The notes beneath the pieces are model-generated. The model searched no databases, had not been told where the DNA came from, and was given only the letters and a program-made list of their open reading frames with translations. Positions 9,494 to 17,941 of a DNA stretch of 64,000 nt are shown in pieces. Each line of letters starts with the position of its first letter. Position 1 is the stretch's first letter. The stretch spans positions 1 through 64,000 of the forward strand of contig CAWHBT010000006.1 of the NCBI GenBank assembly GCA_963827595.1, read 5' to 3'. Position numbers and translations under genes: made by a program. Source of the DNA: DATEDA01 sp963827595. Lineage in GTDB: Bacteria > Pseudomonadota > Gammaproteobacteria > Burkholderiales > SG8-39.

Positions 9494-10483
9494 TCAGTCC
9501 ACCGTCGCGCCGGAGTCCTTCACCACCTGCGCCCAGCGCTCGGTCTCGGCGCGCAGGAATGCGGCGAAGTCCTCCGGGGACTTGCTCGTGACCACGTCGA
9601 CGCCGCTGTCGGCGAGACGCTTCTGCACGTCGGGCGTCGCCATGACCTGGAGCAGCGTCGCGTACTGCTTCGCGACGACCTCGGGCGGGGTGCCCGCCGG
9701 GGCGAACACGCCCTGCCACGAGCCGTTGGTCATCTCCGACAGGCCCTCCTCGGCGAGCGTGGGCGTATTCGGAAACGCGCTCACGCGCTGCGGCGCGGCC
9801 ACGGCCAGCAGCTTCAGCTTGCCGCCGCGCACCTGGCTCGCCGCCGACGACAGCGTCACGAACATCACCGAGGTCTCGCCGCCGAGCAGCCCCGTGATCG
9901 CCGGCCCGGCGCCGCCCTTGTAGGGCACGTGCGTCATCTGGATGCCGCTCGCCTTCATGAAGCGCTCCATCTCCAGCCGGTTCGCGCTGCCCGGGCCCGG
10001 CGAGGCGAAGAAGAACTTGCCCGGCTGGGGTTTGACGTACGCGATCAGCTCCTTCGCGCTGTTCGGCGGGAATGACGGGTGCGCGACCAGCGCGCTGGGC
10101 ACGTCCACGACCTGGGTGATCGGCACAAAATCGCGCGTGGGCACGACGCTGAGCGAGGTCTTGTAGATGCTCGGATTGATGGCCGTCGTGCCGACGTTGC
10201 CGAGGTAGAGCGTGTAGCCGTCCGGCGCCGCCTTGGCCGCGGCGTCCATGCCGATGTTCCCCGAGGCGCCCGCGCGGTTCTCGACCACGATGTTCTGGCC
10301 GAGGAGCTCGCTCCACCGTGGCTGGAGGATGCGCCCGACGAAATCGGACGCGCCACCGGGCGCGAACGGGATGATCAGGCGGATCGGCTTGCTCGGATAG
10401 GCGCCCTGGCCGAGGGCGGCACCGGCTGCGAGGACGCCGGCGACGACGGCGCTAGCGCGCAGCGCTTGACCAATGAATCGCAT
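9494..10483 (-). CDS. Tripartite tricarboxylate transporter receptor, Bug/TctC family
   Basis: This 329-residue protein has a signal peptide (about residues 1-25) and the full Bug pattern: YPSKPIRLIIPFAPGG at the start of the mature part, VVENRAGASGNIG, KAAPDGYTLYLGN and the second-lobe segment PYKGGAGP. Bug proteins bind carboxylates or related small polar compounds in the periplasm and usually deliver them to a TctAB permease. No tctAB gene is adjacent, so this is an orphan receptor. The start is ATG 10483, with a purine-rich AGGGGGG upstream. It is the first gene of the minus-strand block that continues to 3210. Confidence 0.88.
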   Translation of the reverse strand: MRFIGQALRASAVVAGVLAAGAALGQGAYPSKPIRLIIPFAPGGASDFVGRILQPRWSELLGQNIVVENRAGASGNIGMDAAAKAAPDGYTLYLGNVGTTAINPSIYKTSLSVVPTRDFVPITQVVDVPSALVAHPSFPPNSAKELIAYVKPQPGKFFFASPGPGSANRLEMERFMKASGIQMTHVPYKGGAGPAITGLLGGETSVMFVTLSSAASQVRGGKLKLLAVAAPQRVSAFPNTPTLAEEGLSEMTNGSWQGVFAPAGTPPEVVAKQYATLLQVMATPDVQKRLADSGVDVVTSKSPEDFAAFLRAETERWAQVVKDSGATVD

Positions 10484-10708
10484 AGACCCCCCTAGTCTTC
10501 GAAGGCCTAAGGATGCGGCGTCGGGGGATCCATGGCAAGCCAAACGGGCGGCGCCTGCCATGCTTGCGCTAACATCGTGCGGTGCGGCGAGGGGGAGTGG
10601 GGATCCGTTGGGGCGGCTGGAAGGCGAGCGGCGCACCGGGGTTGCCGCGTGCGCCGCGCCCGGGTTTGGTGTAGGTTCGTCTGCCAACCAGCAAAAGGGG
10701 GAGTCGCC

Positions 10709-11923
10709 ATGGGTAAACGCACGATCGCTGCTGCCGTCGCCATCGCATTCGCCGCTGGATTCAGCCTCAGCGCCAACGCCCAGACCAAGTCGCTCAAGGT
10801 GCAGTCGACCTGGCCGGCGAGCATTACCCTGCAGGACCATCTCAGGATGCTCGCGGATCGCATCGACAAGCTCACCCAGGGATCGGTGAAGATCGAGGTG
10901 CTGGCCGCCGGGCAGATCGTGCCGCCGTTCGAGGTGCTGGACGCCACCAACAAGAAGGTCCTCGACGGCTTTCACGCCATTGCCTACTACTGGGTCGGCA
11001 AGAGTCCGGCGGCCGCGCTGTTCGCGGGGCCTCCGGGAGGTCCCTTCGGCATGGACCATATGGATTACCTAGGCTGGCTGTACGTGGGTGGCGGGCTCGA
11101 GATGTGGCGCGAGTTCTACCAGAACGACCTCAAGCTGAACGTCACGGTGTGGCCCGCGCATCCGTCCAGCCCGCAGGCGCTCGGCTGGTTCAAGAAGCCG
11201 CTGAAGAGCGTCGCGGACTTCAAGGGCATGAAGTGCCGGCAGACCGGCCTGAACGCGGAGGTGTACGCCAAGCTCGGCCAGAGCGTGGTCAACATGGCGG
11301 GCGGCGAGATCGTCCCGGCCGCGCAGCGCGGCGTGATCGACTGCGCCGAGTGGGTCGGCGGCGTCGAGGACCTGCGCCTCGGCCTGCCGGGGGTCTTCCG
11401 GTACCACTACACCCCGGGGATGCACGAGAACAACTCCATCGGCGAGTTCGGCCTGAACCTGGACGTGTGGAAGAGCTTCACGCCGCACCAGCAGGAGGCG
11501 GTGAACTCCGCCATCAAGGATACGTTCATCACCTGGATCACCCAGTGGCAGAAGCAGAACGCCGACGCGATCGACGAGATGATCAAGAAGCACAACGTGC
11601 AGATCCTGCGCACGCCGCCCGACATCCTGGTCGCTTCGCTCAAGGCCTGGGACGAAGTGGCCGCGGAGCACTCCGCCAAGAGCGCGACGTTCAAGCGGGT
11701 GTACGAGTCGCAGCGAGCGTACGCGGCCAAGGTGGTCCCCGCGAAGCGCCACATGTTCCCGCCGTACTCTTTCGCCGCGAACTACTACTGGCCTCAGACG
11801 CCCCGGCGGCGGCAAAGCAGGCAGCGAAGAAGCAATAGGCGCCGGCGTTCGCGCCGCTTGACGTTCGGCAGACCGGGGAGCCGGTCGGCACTGCGTGTGA
11901 CGGTCGCCCCCGCTGCCGGCTGA
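10709..11923 (+). CDS. TRAP transporter solute receptor, DctP family
   Basis: This periplasmic receptor has a signal peptide (residues 1-25, ANAQ cleavage) and the DctP/DctP7 pattern: LKVQSTWPASITLQDHL, an ADRIDKLTQGSVKIEVL segment and the ligand-helix region CRQTGLNAEVYAKLGQSVVN. It lacks adjacent DctQ and DctM genes. The natural end seems to be YYWPSDAPAAAKQAAKKQ at 11838, reached by restoring one C at about 11789-11791 (376 residues). As written, the frame runs on through an arginine-rich 40-residue extension to 11923. Start ATG 10709 follows AAAAGGGGGAG. An alpha/beta hydrolase and an SDR follow on the same strand. Confidence 0.85.
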   Translation: MGKRTIAAAVAIAFAAGFSLSANAQTKSLKVQSTWPASITLQDHLRMLADRIDKLTQGSVKIEVLAAGQIVPPFEVLDATNKKVLDGFHAIAYYWVGKSPAAALFAGPPGGPFGMDHMDYLGWLYVGGGLEMWREFYQNDLKLNVTVWPAHPSSPQALGWFKKPLKSVADFKGMKCRQTGLNAEVYAKLGQSVVNMAGGEIVPAAQRGVIDCAEWVGGVEDLRLGLPGVFRYHYTPGMHENNSIGEFGLNLDVWKSFTPHQQEAVNSAIKDTFITWITQWQKQNADAIDEMIKKHNVQILRTPPDILVASLKAWDEVAAEHSAKSATFKRVYESQRAYAAKVVPAKRHMFPPYSFAANYYWPQTPRRRQSRQRRSNRRRRSRRLTFGRPGSRSALRVTVAPAAG

Positions 11924-11970
11924 GCCGGCGTTCGTGTACCTTCCCCGGCTTCCAGCCCGCGGAGACCGCC

Positions 11971-12852
11971 ATGCCCCATGCCACGACCGACGACGGCGTG
12001 AAGCTGTACTACGAAGAGACCGGCAGCGGCGCGCCGGTCGTGTTCGTCCACGAGTTCGCCGGCGACCATCGCAGCTGGGAGCCGCAGCTGCGGTTCTTCC
12101 CGCGCCGCTACCGGTGCATCACCTTCAACGCCCGCGGCTTTCCCCCGTCGGACGTGCCCGAGGACCCGGAGCGCTACTCGCAGGCGCGGGCGCGCGACGA
12201 CGTCATCGCGATCCTCGACCATCTCGGGATCGACCGCGCGCACGTCGTCGGCCTGTCGATGGGCGGGTTCGCGACGCTGCACGTGGGCCTCGCGCATTCG
12301 CACCGCGCGCGGTCGCTGGTCATCGGCGGCTGCGGGTACGGCGCGCAGCCCGGCAAGGAGGAAGAGTTCCGCGCCGAGTGCGAAGCCGCGGCGCGAGGCT
12401 TCGAGACCGATCGCGTGGCCGCCTTCGCCAAGTACGCTCTCGGCCCGACGCGCGTGCAGTACCAGAACAAGGACCCGCGCGGCTGGCGCGAGTTCGCCGA
12501 CCAGCTCGCCGAGCACTCGCCGCGGGGCGCGGCGAACACGCTGCGCGGCGTCCAGAAGCGGCGCCCGTCGCTCTATCAGCTCGTCGACGGGATGAAGAAG
12601 ATCGCGGTGCCGACGCTCGTCATGACCGGCGACGAGGACGAGCCCTGCCTCGAGGCGGCGCTGCTGCTGAAGCGGTCGATCCCCGCGGCCGGCCTGGTCG
12701 TGATGCCGCGCACCGGGCACGCGATCAATCTGGAGGAGCCGGAGGCGTTCAACCGGGCGGTCGCCGATTTCCTCGCGGCGGTGGAAGCCGGGCGGTGGGA
12801 GTCGCGCGATCCGCGCGCGGTGGCGGGTGCAATCCTCGGGTTCCGGAAGTGA
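11971..12852 (+). CDS. Alpha/beta hydrolase
   Basis: This 293-residue soluble protein has the alpha/beta-hydrolase order: an oxyanion strand VVFVHEF, nucleophile elbow GLSMGG with Ser96, an acid in the GDEDEPC strand, and histidine in RTGHAINLEEP. These form a normal catalytic triad. The family covers esterases, lactonases and C-C hydrolases, so the substrate is open. It is followed ten bases later by an SDR gene with its own GAGGAGG site, and preceded by a TRAP receptor gene. A small catabolic unit is likely. There is no signal peptide. Confidence 0.85.
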   Translation: MPHATTDDGVKLYYEETGSGAPVVFVHEFAGDHRSWEPQLRFFPRRYRCITFNARGFPPSDVPEDPERYSQARARDDVIAILDHLGIDRAHVVGLSMGGFATLHVGLAHSHRARSLVIGGCGYGAQPGKEEEFRAECEAAARGFETDRVAAFAKYALGPTRVQYQNKDPRGWREFADQLAEHSPRGAANTLRGVQKRRPSLYQLVDGMKKIAVPTLVMTGDEDEPCLEAALLLKRSIPAAGLVVMPRTGHAINLEEPEAFNRAVADFLAAVEAGRWESRDPRAVAGAILGFRK

Positions 12853-12862
12853 GGAGGCGGCG

Positions 12863-13618
12863 ATGAAGCTCGCACTCGAGGGCAAGCGCGTACTGATCAC
12901 CGGCGGCTCGAAGGGCATCGGTCAGGCGTGCGCGATGGCGTTCGCGGCCGAAGGCTGCCGGCTGGATCTCGTGGCGCGCGACGTCGCGCGGCTCGAGGCG
13001 GCGCGCGACGCCATCCGGGCCGTGCATCCGATCGAGGTCCGCCTCCATCCGGGAGACCTGCGGGACGGCGAAGCGGTGCGACGCATCGCCGCCGAATGTG
13101 CCGACGCGGACATCCTCGTCAACAACGCCGGCGACATCCCGGGCGGCGCAATCGATCAGATCGACGAGGCGCGCTGGCGGCACGCCTGGGACCTCAAGCT
13201 CTTCGGCTACGTGAACCTGACGCGGGAGATGCTGGCGCACATGCGCGCCCGCGGCCGCGGTGTCATCGTGAACGTGATCGGCATGGCCGGCGAGAAGCCG
13301 ACGTGGGAATACATCTGCGGCGGCGCCGCCAACGCCGGGCTCGCCGCCTTGACCAAGGGCCTCGGGTCGAAGTCGCCGGAGTTCGGCGTGCGCGTGCTGG
13401 GAATCCATCCGCCGGCGACCCGGACCGACCGCATCACCACGATCCTGAAGAGCGTCGCGAAGAACAAGTACGGCGACGAGTCCCGCGTGGACGACGTGCT
13501 GCGCGACGGCACCTTCGGTCGGGTGATCGAGCCGGAGCAGGTCGCCGACACCGTGGTGTTCCTCGCGTCGCCGCGCGCGAGCCACGTCTCGGGGGTGGTG
13601 CTGAACCTCGGCAGCTGA
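12863..13618 (+). CDS. Short-chain dehydrogenase/reductase with atypical active site
   Basis: This 251-residue SDR has the cofactor loop TGGSKGIG (13-20), GDLRD, and NNAG at 85-88. The usual Ser-Tyr-xxx-Lys site is degenerate: Tyr148 is present, but the residue four positions later is Gly152 instead of Lys, and the catalytic Ser region reads NVIGMAGEK. The following GGAANAGLAALTKGLG matches a recognisable SDR subgroup in which the lysine is replaced, so this is probably lineage-typical and not a recent mutation. The reaction is unknown. Start ATG 12863 follows GAGGAGG. The gene sits just after an alpha/beta hydrolase gene. Confidence 0.85.
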   Translation: MKLALEGKRVLITGGSKGIGQACAMAFAAEGCRLDLVARDVARLEAARDAIRAVHPIEVRLHPGDLRDGEAVRRIAAECADADILVNNAGDIPGGAIDQIDEARWRHAWDLKLFGYVNLTREMLAHMRARGRGVIVNVIGMAGEKPTWEYICGGAANAGLAALTKGLGSKSPEFGVRVLGIHPPATRTDRITTILKSVAKNKYGDESRVDDVLRDGTFGRVIEPEQVADTVVFLASPRASHVSGVVLNLGS

Positions 13619-13644
13619 GGCAGGGCGTGAACGACCGACGCGTC

Positions 13645-14451
13645 CTACGCGAGCGCCCGCTCGGCGTCGGCGCGCACGGTTTCCTCGCGGATGAGTGCCA
13701 GCACCTCGCGCTTGAGGTCGTTGAACACCGGTGAGGTCGTCACGTCGATCGTGCGCGGCCGCGCGAGCTCGACGGCGATGCGTTTCTTCACCCGGCCCGG
13801 GCGGGCGGTCATCACGCAGACGGAGTCCGCGAGCAGGAGCGCCTCCTCGATGTCGTGCGTGATGAAGAGCACCGTCTGGTGGTGGCGCTCCCAGACCGCG
13901 AGCAGCAGCTCCTGCATCAGCGTCCGCGTCTGGGCGTCGAGACTGCCGAACGGCTCGTCCATGAGCAGCACCTCCGGCTCCATCACCAGCACCCGCGCGA
14001 TGCCGACGCGCTGCTTCATCCCGCCGGAGAGCTCGGCCGGATAGTGCGACGCGAAGCCCTGCAGGCCCACCTGCTCCAGGATCTGGTCGGCGCGCGGCCG
14101 GTACTCCCGGGGCGGGCGTCCCTGCGTCTTCGGGCCGAACACCACGTTGTCGTAGACCGTGTACCACGGAAAGAGCGCCGGTTCCTGGAACACGACCGCG
14201 CGCTTCGGCGAAGGCGCCGTCACCGCCGCGCCGTTCGCGATCACTTCGCCGCGGGTGGGCGCTTCGAACCCGGCCACCATGTTGAGCAGGGTGGACTTGC
14301 CGCACCCCGACGGCCCGAGGATCGCAGTGAAGGCCTTGGGCGCGATCGTGAGGTCGATCGCCTGGAGCGCCTCGACCCGGCGCTCGCGCTTGACGAACTC
14401 CTTCCAGACATCGCGCAGCTCGACCGCGGCTCGAGCCGGAGCTGCGCTCAT
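13645..14451 (-). CDS. ABC transporter ATP-binding protein, nitrate/sulfonate/taurine type (second system)
   Basis: This 268-residue ATPase has Walker A GPSGCGKS at 46-53, signature LSGGMKQR at 141-148, Walker B VLLMDEP at 161-167 and ITHDIEEA with the switch histidine. It ends the operon receptor (16365), permease (15304), ATPase. Its start codon is the last three bases of repeat copy 2, and I chose it because the preceding in-frame sequence is repeat, not family sequence. The gene is convergent with the SDR gene, with 26 bases between their stops. Confidence 0.9.
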   Translation of the reverse strand: MSAAPARAAVELRDVWKEFVKRERRVEALQAIDLTIAPKAFTAILGPSGCGKSTLLNMVAGFEAPTRGEVIANGAAVTAPSPKRAVVFQEPALFPWYTVYDNVVFGPKTQGRPPREYRPRADQILEQVGLQGFASHYPAELSGGMKQRVGIARVLVMEPEVLLMDEPFGSLDAQTRTLMQELLLAVWERHHQTVLFITHDIEEALLLADSVCVMTARPGRVKKRIAVELARPRTIDVTTSPVFNDLKREVLALIREETVRADAERALA

Positions 14452-14508
14452 TGGACTACCCTCGCGCCGCGCGCTCGGGGTTCGCCCTTGGGGCGGCCCG
14501 GCGGGCTC
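14449..14508 (-). repeat. 60-bp repeat, copy 2, carrying the start codon of the next gene
   Basis: Read on the minus strand, this 60-bp sequence starts inside the TGA stop of the permease gene and ends GGTAGTCCAATG at the start of the ATPase gene. It matches copy 1 at 7025-7085 with one length difference and a few substitutions, all in the second half. Both copies stand at a permease/ATPase junction of related ABC operons, which can mean ancestral homology or mobility. The neighbouring coding sequences are far more diverged than the repeats. Confidence 0.8.
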
Positions 14509-15304
14509 ACGCGTGCGCCTCCAGCGTGCGCCACCGCAGCACCAGGCGCGAGGCATAGACGATGATGCGGTCGGAGACGAACCCGAGGAATCCGACCGAG
14601 ACCATCGTCGCGACGCAGATGTCCATGCGGCCGACGTAGTAGGCGTCCCACAGGACGTAGCCGAGGCCGGACTTGACCGCAATCATTTCGGCGACGATCA
14701 CCGCGGTCCAGGCGACGCCCACGCCCAGCCTCAAGCCGGTGAAAATCGACGGCAGGGCGGACGGGAACACGACCTTCGCGAGCACGGTGCCGGGGCCGGC
14801 GCCCATCATGCCCGCCGCGCGCAGCAGGAGCAGGTTCGTGTCGCGCACGCCGTGCGTCGTGTTGACCACGATCGGGTAGAACGCCCCCAGGCCGATGAGG
14901 AACAGCGCGCTCGCGTCGTAGATGCCGAACACGGCGATCGCGAACGGGAGCCACGCCGTGATCGGCACCGGCCGAAGCAGCTGGATGGTCGGGTCCACCA
15001 CGCGGGCGACCAGCCGGTTCCAGCCGATCATCAGCCCGAGCGGGATCGCAACCAGCGCCGCGAGGCCGAAGCCCTGGAGCACGCGCCGCGACGAGTACAG
15101 CACGTTGTCGACCCAGGTGCCCGAATAGGGCGAGAGGCTCATCTTCGCGGCGCCGAAGATCCAGGTGTGCCAGGAACGCAGCACCTGGGCCGGCGACGGG
15201 ATGAGCCCCTCGGTGACCCAGCGGCTCTCGACGGCGACGTGCCAGAGGAGGATCAATGCCGCCGGCAGGATGAGGAACCAGGGTGCGCGGAAGCCCCCCC
15301 GCAT
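14507..15304 (-). CDS. ABC transporter permease, nitrate/sulfonate/taurine type (second system)
   Basis: This 265-residue membrane protein has about six hydrophobic segments and the SsuC/TauC signature region LLLLRAAGMMGAGPGTVLAKVVFPSALPSI (shown in the protein near residues 165-194), followed by GVAWTAVIVAEMI. It is the single permease of this importer, so a homodimer is expected, unlike the heterodimer of the first system. The start at ATG 15304 begins MRGGFRAPWF; no strong ribosome site is visible and an upstream start remains possible. The gene ends inside repeat copy 2. Confidence 0.87.
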   Translation of the reverse strand: MRGGFRAPWFLILPAALILLWHVAVESRWVTEGLIPSPAQVLRSWHTWIFGAAKMSLSPYSGTWVDNVLYSSRRVLQGFGLAALVAIPLGLMIGWNRLVARVVDPTIQLLRPVPITAWLPFAIAVFGIYDASALFLIGLGAFYPIVVNTTHGVRDTNLLLLRAAGMMGAGPGTVLAKVVFPSALPSIFTGLRLGVGVAWTAVIVAEMIAVKSGLGYVLWDAYYVGRMDICVATMVSVGFLGFVSDRIIVYASRLVLRWRTLEAHA

Positions 15305-15339
15305 CGCGCGCCCTCCGGCGTTCCCCCTGCGCCGGCGAC

Positions 15340-16365
15340 TTACTGGCCGATGCCGAGCTGTGCCGCCGGCTTCCCGGTCGCCCGGGACAGGAACTCGTAC
15401 GTGTAGTGCTGGGGCACCTCGCCCGACACGTCGCGCGTGATCACGCCGTTGTCGGAGAGAAACTTCGAGATCCGCTTGATCGACTCGAGCGGCAGCGTTG
15501 CGTCGAGCGTCGTGATGCGGATCGACTCCGCGGCGACGTTCTCCGGCAAGCCGGCCTTCTCGGCGTAGATCTTCGCCCATCGCTCGGGGTTGGCCTTGGC
15601 GTACTCCAGCACGTCGACGTACGCGACCACCAGCCGCTGCACCGCGTCGCGGTTCTGGTCCATGAAACCGCGGTTCACGGCGAGCACCGAGATCAGGCCG
15701 CCTACCGCCCTGGACCGGTTGTGATCGATCGTCGGGTAGGCGCCGAATCCGTCCAGGATCGCCTGCGCACAGAACGGCTGCCAGACGACCGCCATGTCGA
15801 TCTCCTTGTTCTGCAGCGCCTTGAGGTAGTTGCCGCCGCCGCCCACGATGTTCACGATCTTCAGCTTGCCGTACTCGAGGCCGTTCTCCTGCGCCGTCGC
15901 GGCGAACTTGAGCCAGGAGATGGAGCCCGCGCCGACGCCGACGCGCTTGTCCGAGACCGCCTTCCAGTCCTTCAGGTCTTCGCCCTTGCGCACGATGAGG
16001 CAATCGTTGCCCGACCCCACCCCGGCGACGCCCACCATGGTCTTCGTGCCCTGGCCGAGCGCGAGCGAGATGTCCTGCGGCCCGAACGCGGTGATCTGGA
16101 TGTCGCCGGTGGCGAGGGCGGTGCGCGCGTCGGCGAACCGCTGGAACATCACCGCCTCCATCTGGATGTTGTACTTCGCCGCGTACTCCGGCAGCAGCCA
16201 GAGCGGCGAGAGCGCAGGCACGTTCAGCATGCCGATCTTCACCTTCACCGGGGCGGGCAACGGCGCCCGGAGATCGCCCTGTGCAAGCGCGGCCACGGGA
16301 ATCGCGGCGGCGACGAGCAGGAAAGCGGCGACGCGACGAGACACGGGACGGGTGTACGGGATCAT
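15340..16365 (-). CDS. ABC transporter substrate-binding protein, NMT1-like (second system)
   Basis: This 341-residue receptor has a signal peptide (about residues 1-29, ALAQ end). Mature sequence VKVKIGMLNVPALSPLWLLP begins lobe 1, and the pattern ALATGDIQITAFGPQDISLA and a glycine-rich VGGGGNYLKAL segment fit the nitrate/taurine receptor group. It starts at ATG 16365 after a strong GGAGGAGG and heads the operon with the permease and ATPase at 13645-15304. It follows the Liv operon on the same strand with an 80-base gap that could hold its own promoter. The ligand is unknown. Confidence 0.85.
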   Translation of the reverse strand: MIPYTRPVSRRVAAFLLVAAAIPVAALAQGDLRAPLPAPVKVKIGMLNVPALSPLWLLPEYAAKYNIQMEAVMFQRFADARTALATGDIQITAFGPQDISLALGQGTKTMVGVAGVGSGNDCLIVRKGEDLKDWKAVSDKRVGVGAGSISWLKFAATAQENGLEYGKLKIVNIVGGGGNYLKALQNKEIDMAVVWQPFCAQAILDGFGAYPTIDHNRSRAVGGLISVLAVNRGFMDQNRDAVQRLVVAYVDVLEYAKANPERWAKIYAEKAGLPENVAAESIRITTLDATLPLESIKRISKFLSDNGVITRDVSGEVPQHYTYEFLSRATGKPAAQLGIGQ

Positions 16366-16445
16366 GCGGACCTCCTCCAGTGCAGTGCGTTTCGCGGGAT
16401 GTTCTACAGTGTTCGCTGCGAGTGACGGCTGTGGAGAATGGTAAC

Positions 16446-17171
16446 TCACCCCCGCAGCGTCTTCATGATCTCCGCGCTGGCGAGCGCCGCACGCGTGTCG
16501 CCCTCGAAGATGATCTCTCCCCGGTCGATGGCGTAGAGCCGGTCGGCGATGCGCGTCGCGGTCGCGAGGTTCGACTCGGCGATGAGGAGCGAGACGCCCA
16601 TCGCCTTGATCTTCTTCACCGCCTCGATGAAGCGGCTGACGACCACCGGGGCGAGCCCCTCGAAGGGCTCGTCCAGCAGCAGGATCGACGGGGCGACCGC
16701 CAGCGCCCGCGCGATGGCGACCATCTTCTTCTGACCGCCGCTCAGGTTCAGCCCCCGGCGGCCCATGAACTGGCGCACTTCGGGGAACAGCTCGAAGACG
16801 CGCGCCTCGACGGCGGCGCGCGCCTCGCCTCGCGTGCGCTCGCCTCCGGCCAGCAGCTCCCCGATCTGAAAGTTCTCCGCCACCGTGAGCTCCGGGAAGA
16901 CGCCCGCGTCCTCGGGTGCGTAGCCGATCCCGGCGCGCGCCCGCTTGTGGGTCGGCAATCGCGTGATGTCCGGCCCGCCGAAGTGGATCGCGCCCGCGCG
17001 CGCCGGCAGGAGCCCCATGATGGTCTCGATGGTGGTGGTCTTGCCGGCGCCGTTGCGGCCCACCAGGCACACCGCTTCCCCGGCCGCCACCCGCAGGCTC
17101 ACGCCGTTGAGCACGTGCGCACGCCCGCGGTAGGTGTGGATCCCCGCGACCTCGAGCAGCGCCTGCGTCAT
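16446..17171 (-). CDS. livF: Branched-chain-type ABC transporter ATP-binding protein LivF
   Basis: This 241-residue ATPase has Walker A GRNGAGKT, a GYAPEDAGVFPELTV Q-loop region typical of LivF, signature LSGGQKKM and Walker B ILLLDEPFEGLAP. The Lys-Lys after the signature glutamine and ESNLATA instead of the usual EQ(N/H) switch region are mild deviations. It is the last gene of the Liv-type operon that starts at 23500, 13 bases after LivG. Ligands of this system may be amides, urea, aromatic acids or amino acids; the name refers to the family, not a proven substrate. Confidence 0.9.
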   Translation of the reverse strand: MTQALLEVAGIHTYRGRAHVLNGVSLRVAAGEAVCLVGRNGAGKTTTIETIMGLLPARAGAIHFGGPDITRLPTHKRARAGIGYAPEDAGVFPELTVAENFQIGELLAGGERTRGEARAAVEARVFELFPEVRQFMGRRGLNLSGGQKKMVAIARALAVAPSILLLDEPFEGLAPVVVSRFIEAVKKIKAMGVSLLIAESNLATATRIADRLYAIDRGEIIFEGDTRAALASAEIMKTLRG

Positions 17172-17184
17172 GTGCTCCGGTCTC

Positions 17185-17940
17185 TCACTGGTGGACGTGC
17201 TCGCCGAGGAGCGTGGTGGTGACCTCGTCGTTGGCCCGGATCTCGTCCGGCGTGCCGTCGGCAAGGATGCGGCCCTGGTGCATGGCCACGATGCGGTCCG
17301 AGTAGCGGAACACCACGTCCATGTCGTGCTCGATGATCACCGCGGTGATCGCGCCCGAGCGCACGATCGAGGTGACGATGTCCATGATCGGCGCCTTCTC
17401 CCGCGTGCTCACGCCGCTCGTCGGCTCGTCGAGGAACAGGAGCCGCGGGCGCAGCGCGCACGCAACCGCGACGTCCAGGAGCTTGCGCTCGCCCTGGGCG
17501 AGCGCGGCCGCGAGCGTCTCGGCCTTGGCGTGCAGTCCGAACTGCCGCAGCACGGCCAGCGCCTCGTCGTGCACCGCGACGTCGCCCTCGGCCGGGCGCA
17601 GCATCTCCCCGGTCTTCCCGTCGCGCGCGAAGACGGTCAGCGCGACGTTGTCGAGCACGCTCATCTGGTCGAAGAGGTTGACGAGCTGAAAGCTGCGGGC
17701 GACGCCGGCGCGAATGCGCTCGTTGACCGAAAGTTGCGTGATGTCGCGCCCTTCGAAGGTCACGCTCCCGCTGTCGGCGCGGAACAGCCCGCTCACCAGA
17801 TTGACGAGGGTCGTCTTGCCCGCGCCGTTCGAGCCGATTAATCCCACCACCCCGCCGCGCTCGATCGTGAGCGACACCGCGTCCACGGCGACGTTGTCGC
17901 CGAAGGCCTTGGTGACCCGGTCGATGGCGAGGAGCGTCAT
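17185..17940 (-). CDS. livG: Branched-chain-type ABC transporter ATP-binding protein LivG
   Basis: This 251-residue ATPase has Walker A GSNGAGKT, the LivG-type phrase GVARSFQLVNLFDQMSVLDN, an altered ABC signature LAQGERKLL in place of LSGGQ, Walker B LLFLDEPTSGV and the C-terminal switch IIEHDMDVVF. The LAYGQ/LAQGE type of signature is normal in LivG proteins. It begins at ATG 17940, one base after the end of LivM, so co-translation is likely. Confidence 0.9.
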   Translation of the reverse strand: MTLLAIDRVTKAFGDNVAVDAVSLTIERGGVVGLIGSNGAGKTTLVNLVSGLFRADSGSVTFEGRDITQLSVNERIRAGVARSFQLVNLFDQMSVLDNVALTVFARDGKTGEMLRPAEGDVAVHDEALAVLRQFGLHAKAETLAAALAQGERKLLDVAVACALRPRLLFLDEPTSGVSTREKAPIMDIVTSIVRSGAITAVIIEHDMDVVFRYSDRIVAMHQGRILADGTPDEIRANDEVTTTLLGEHVHQ

Positions 17941-17941
17941 G

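Noticed and set aside
13646..14682. A longer ATPase beginning upstream at 14682
   Set aside because: The added N-terminal residues are out-of-frame permease sequence and the 60-bp repeat; the family sequence starts after ATG 14451.
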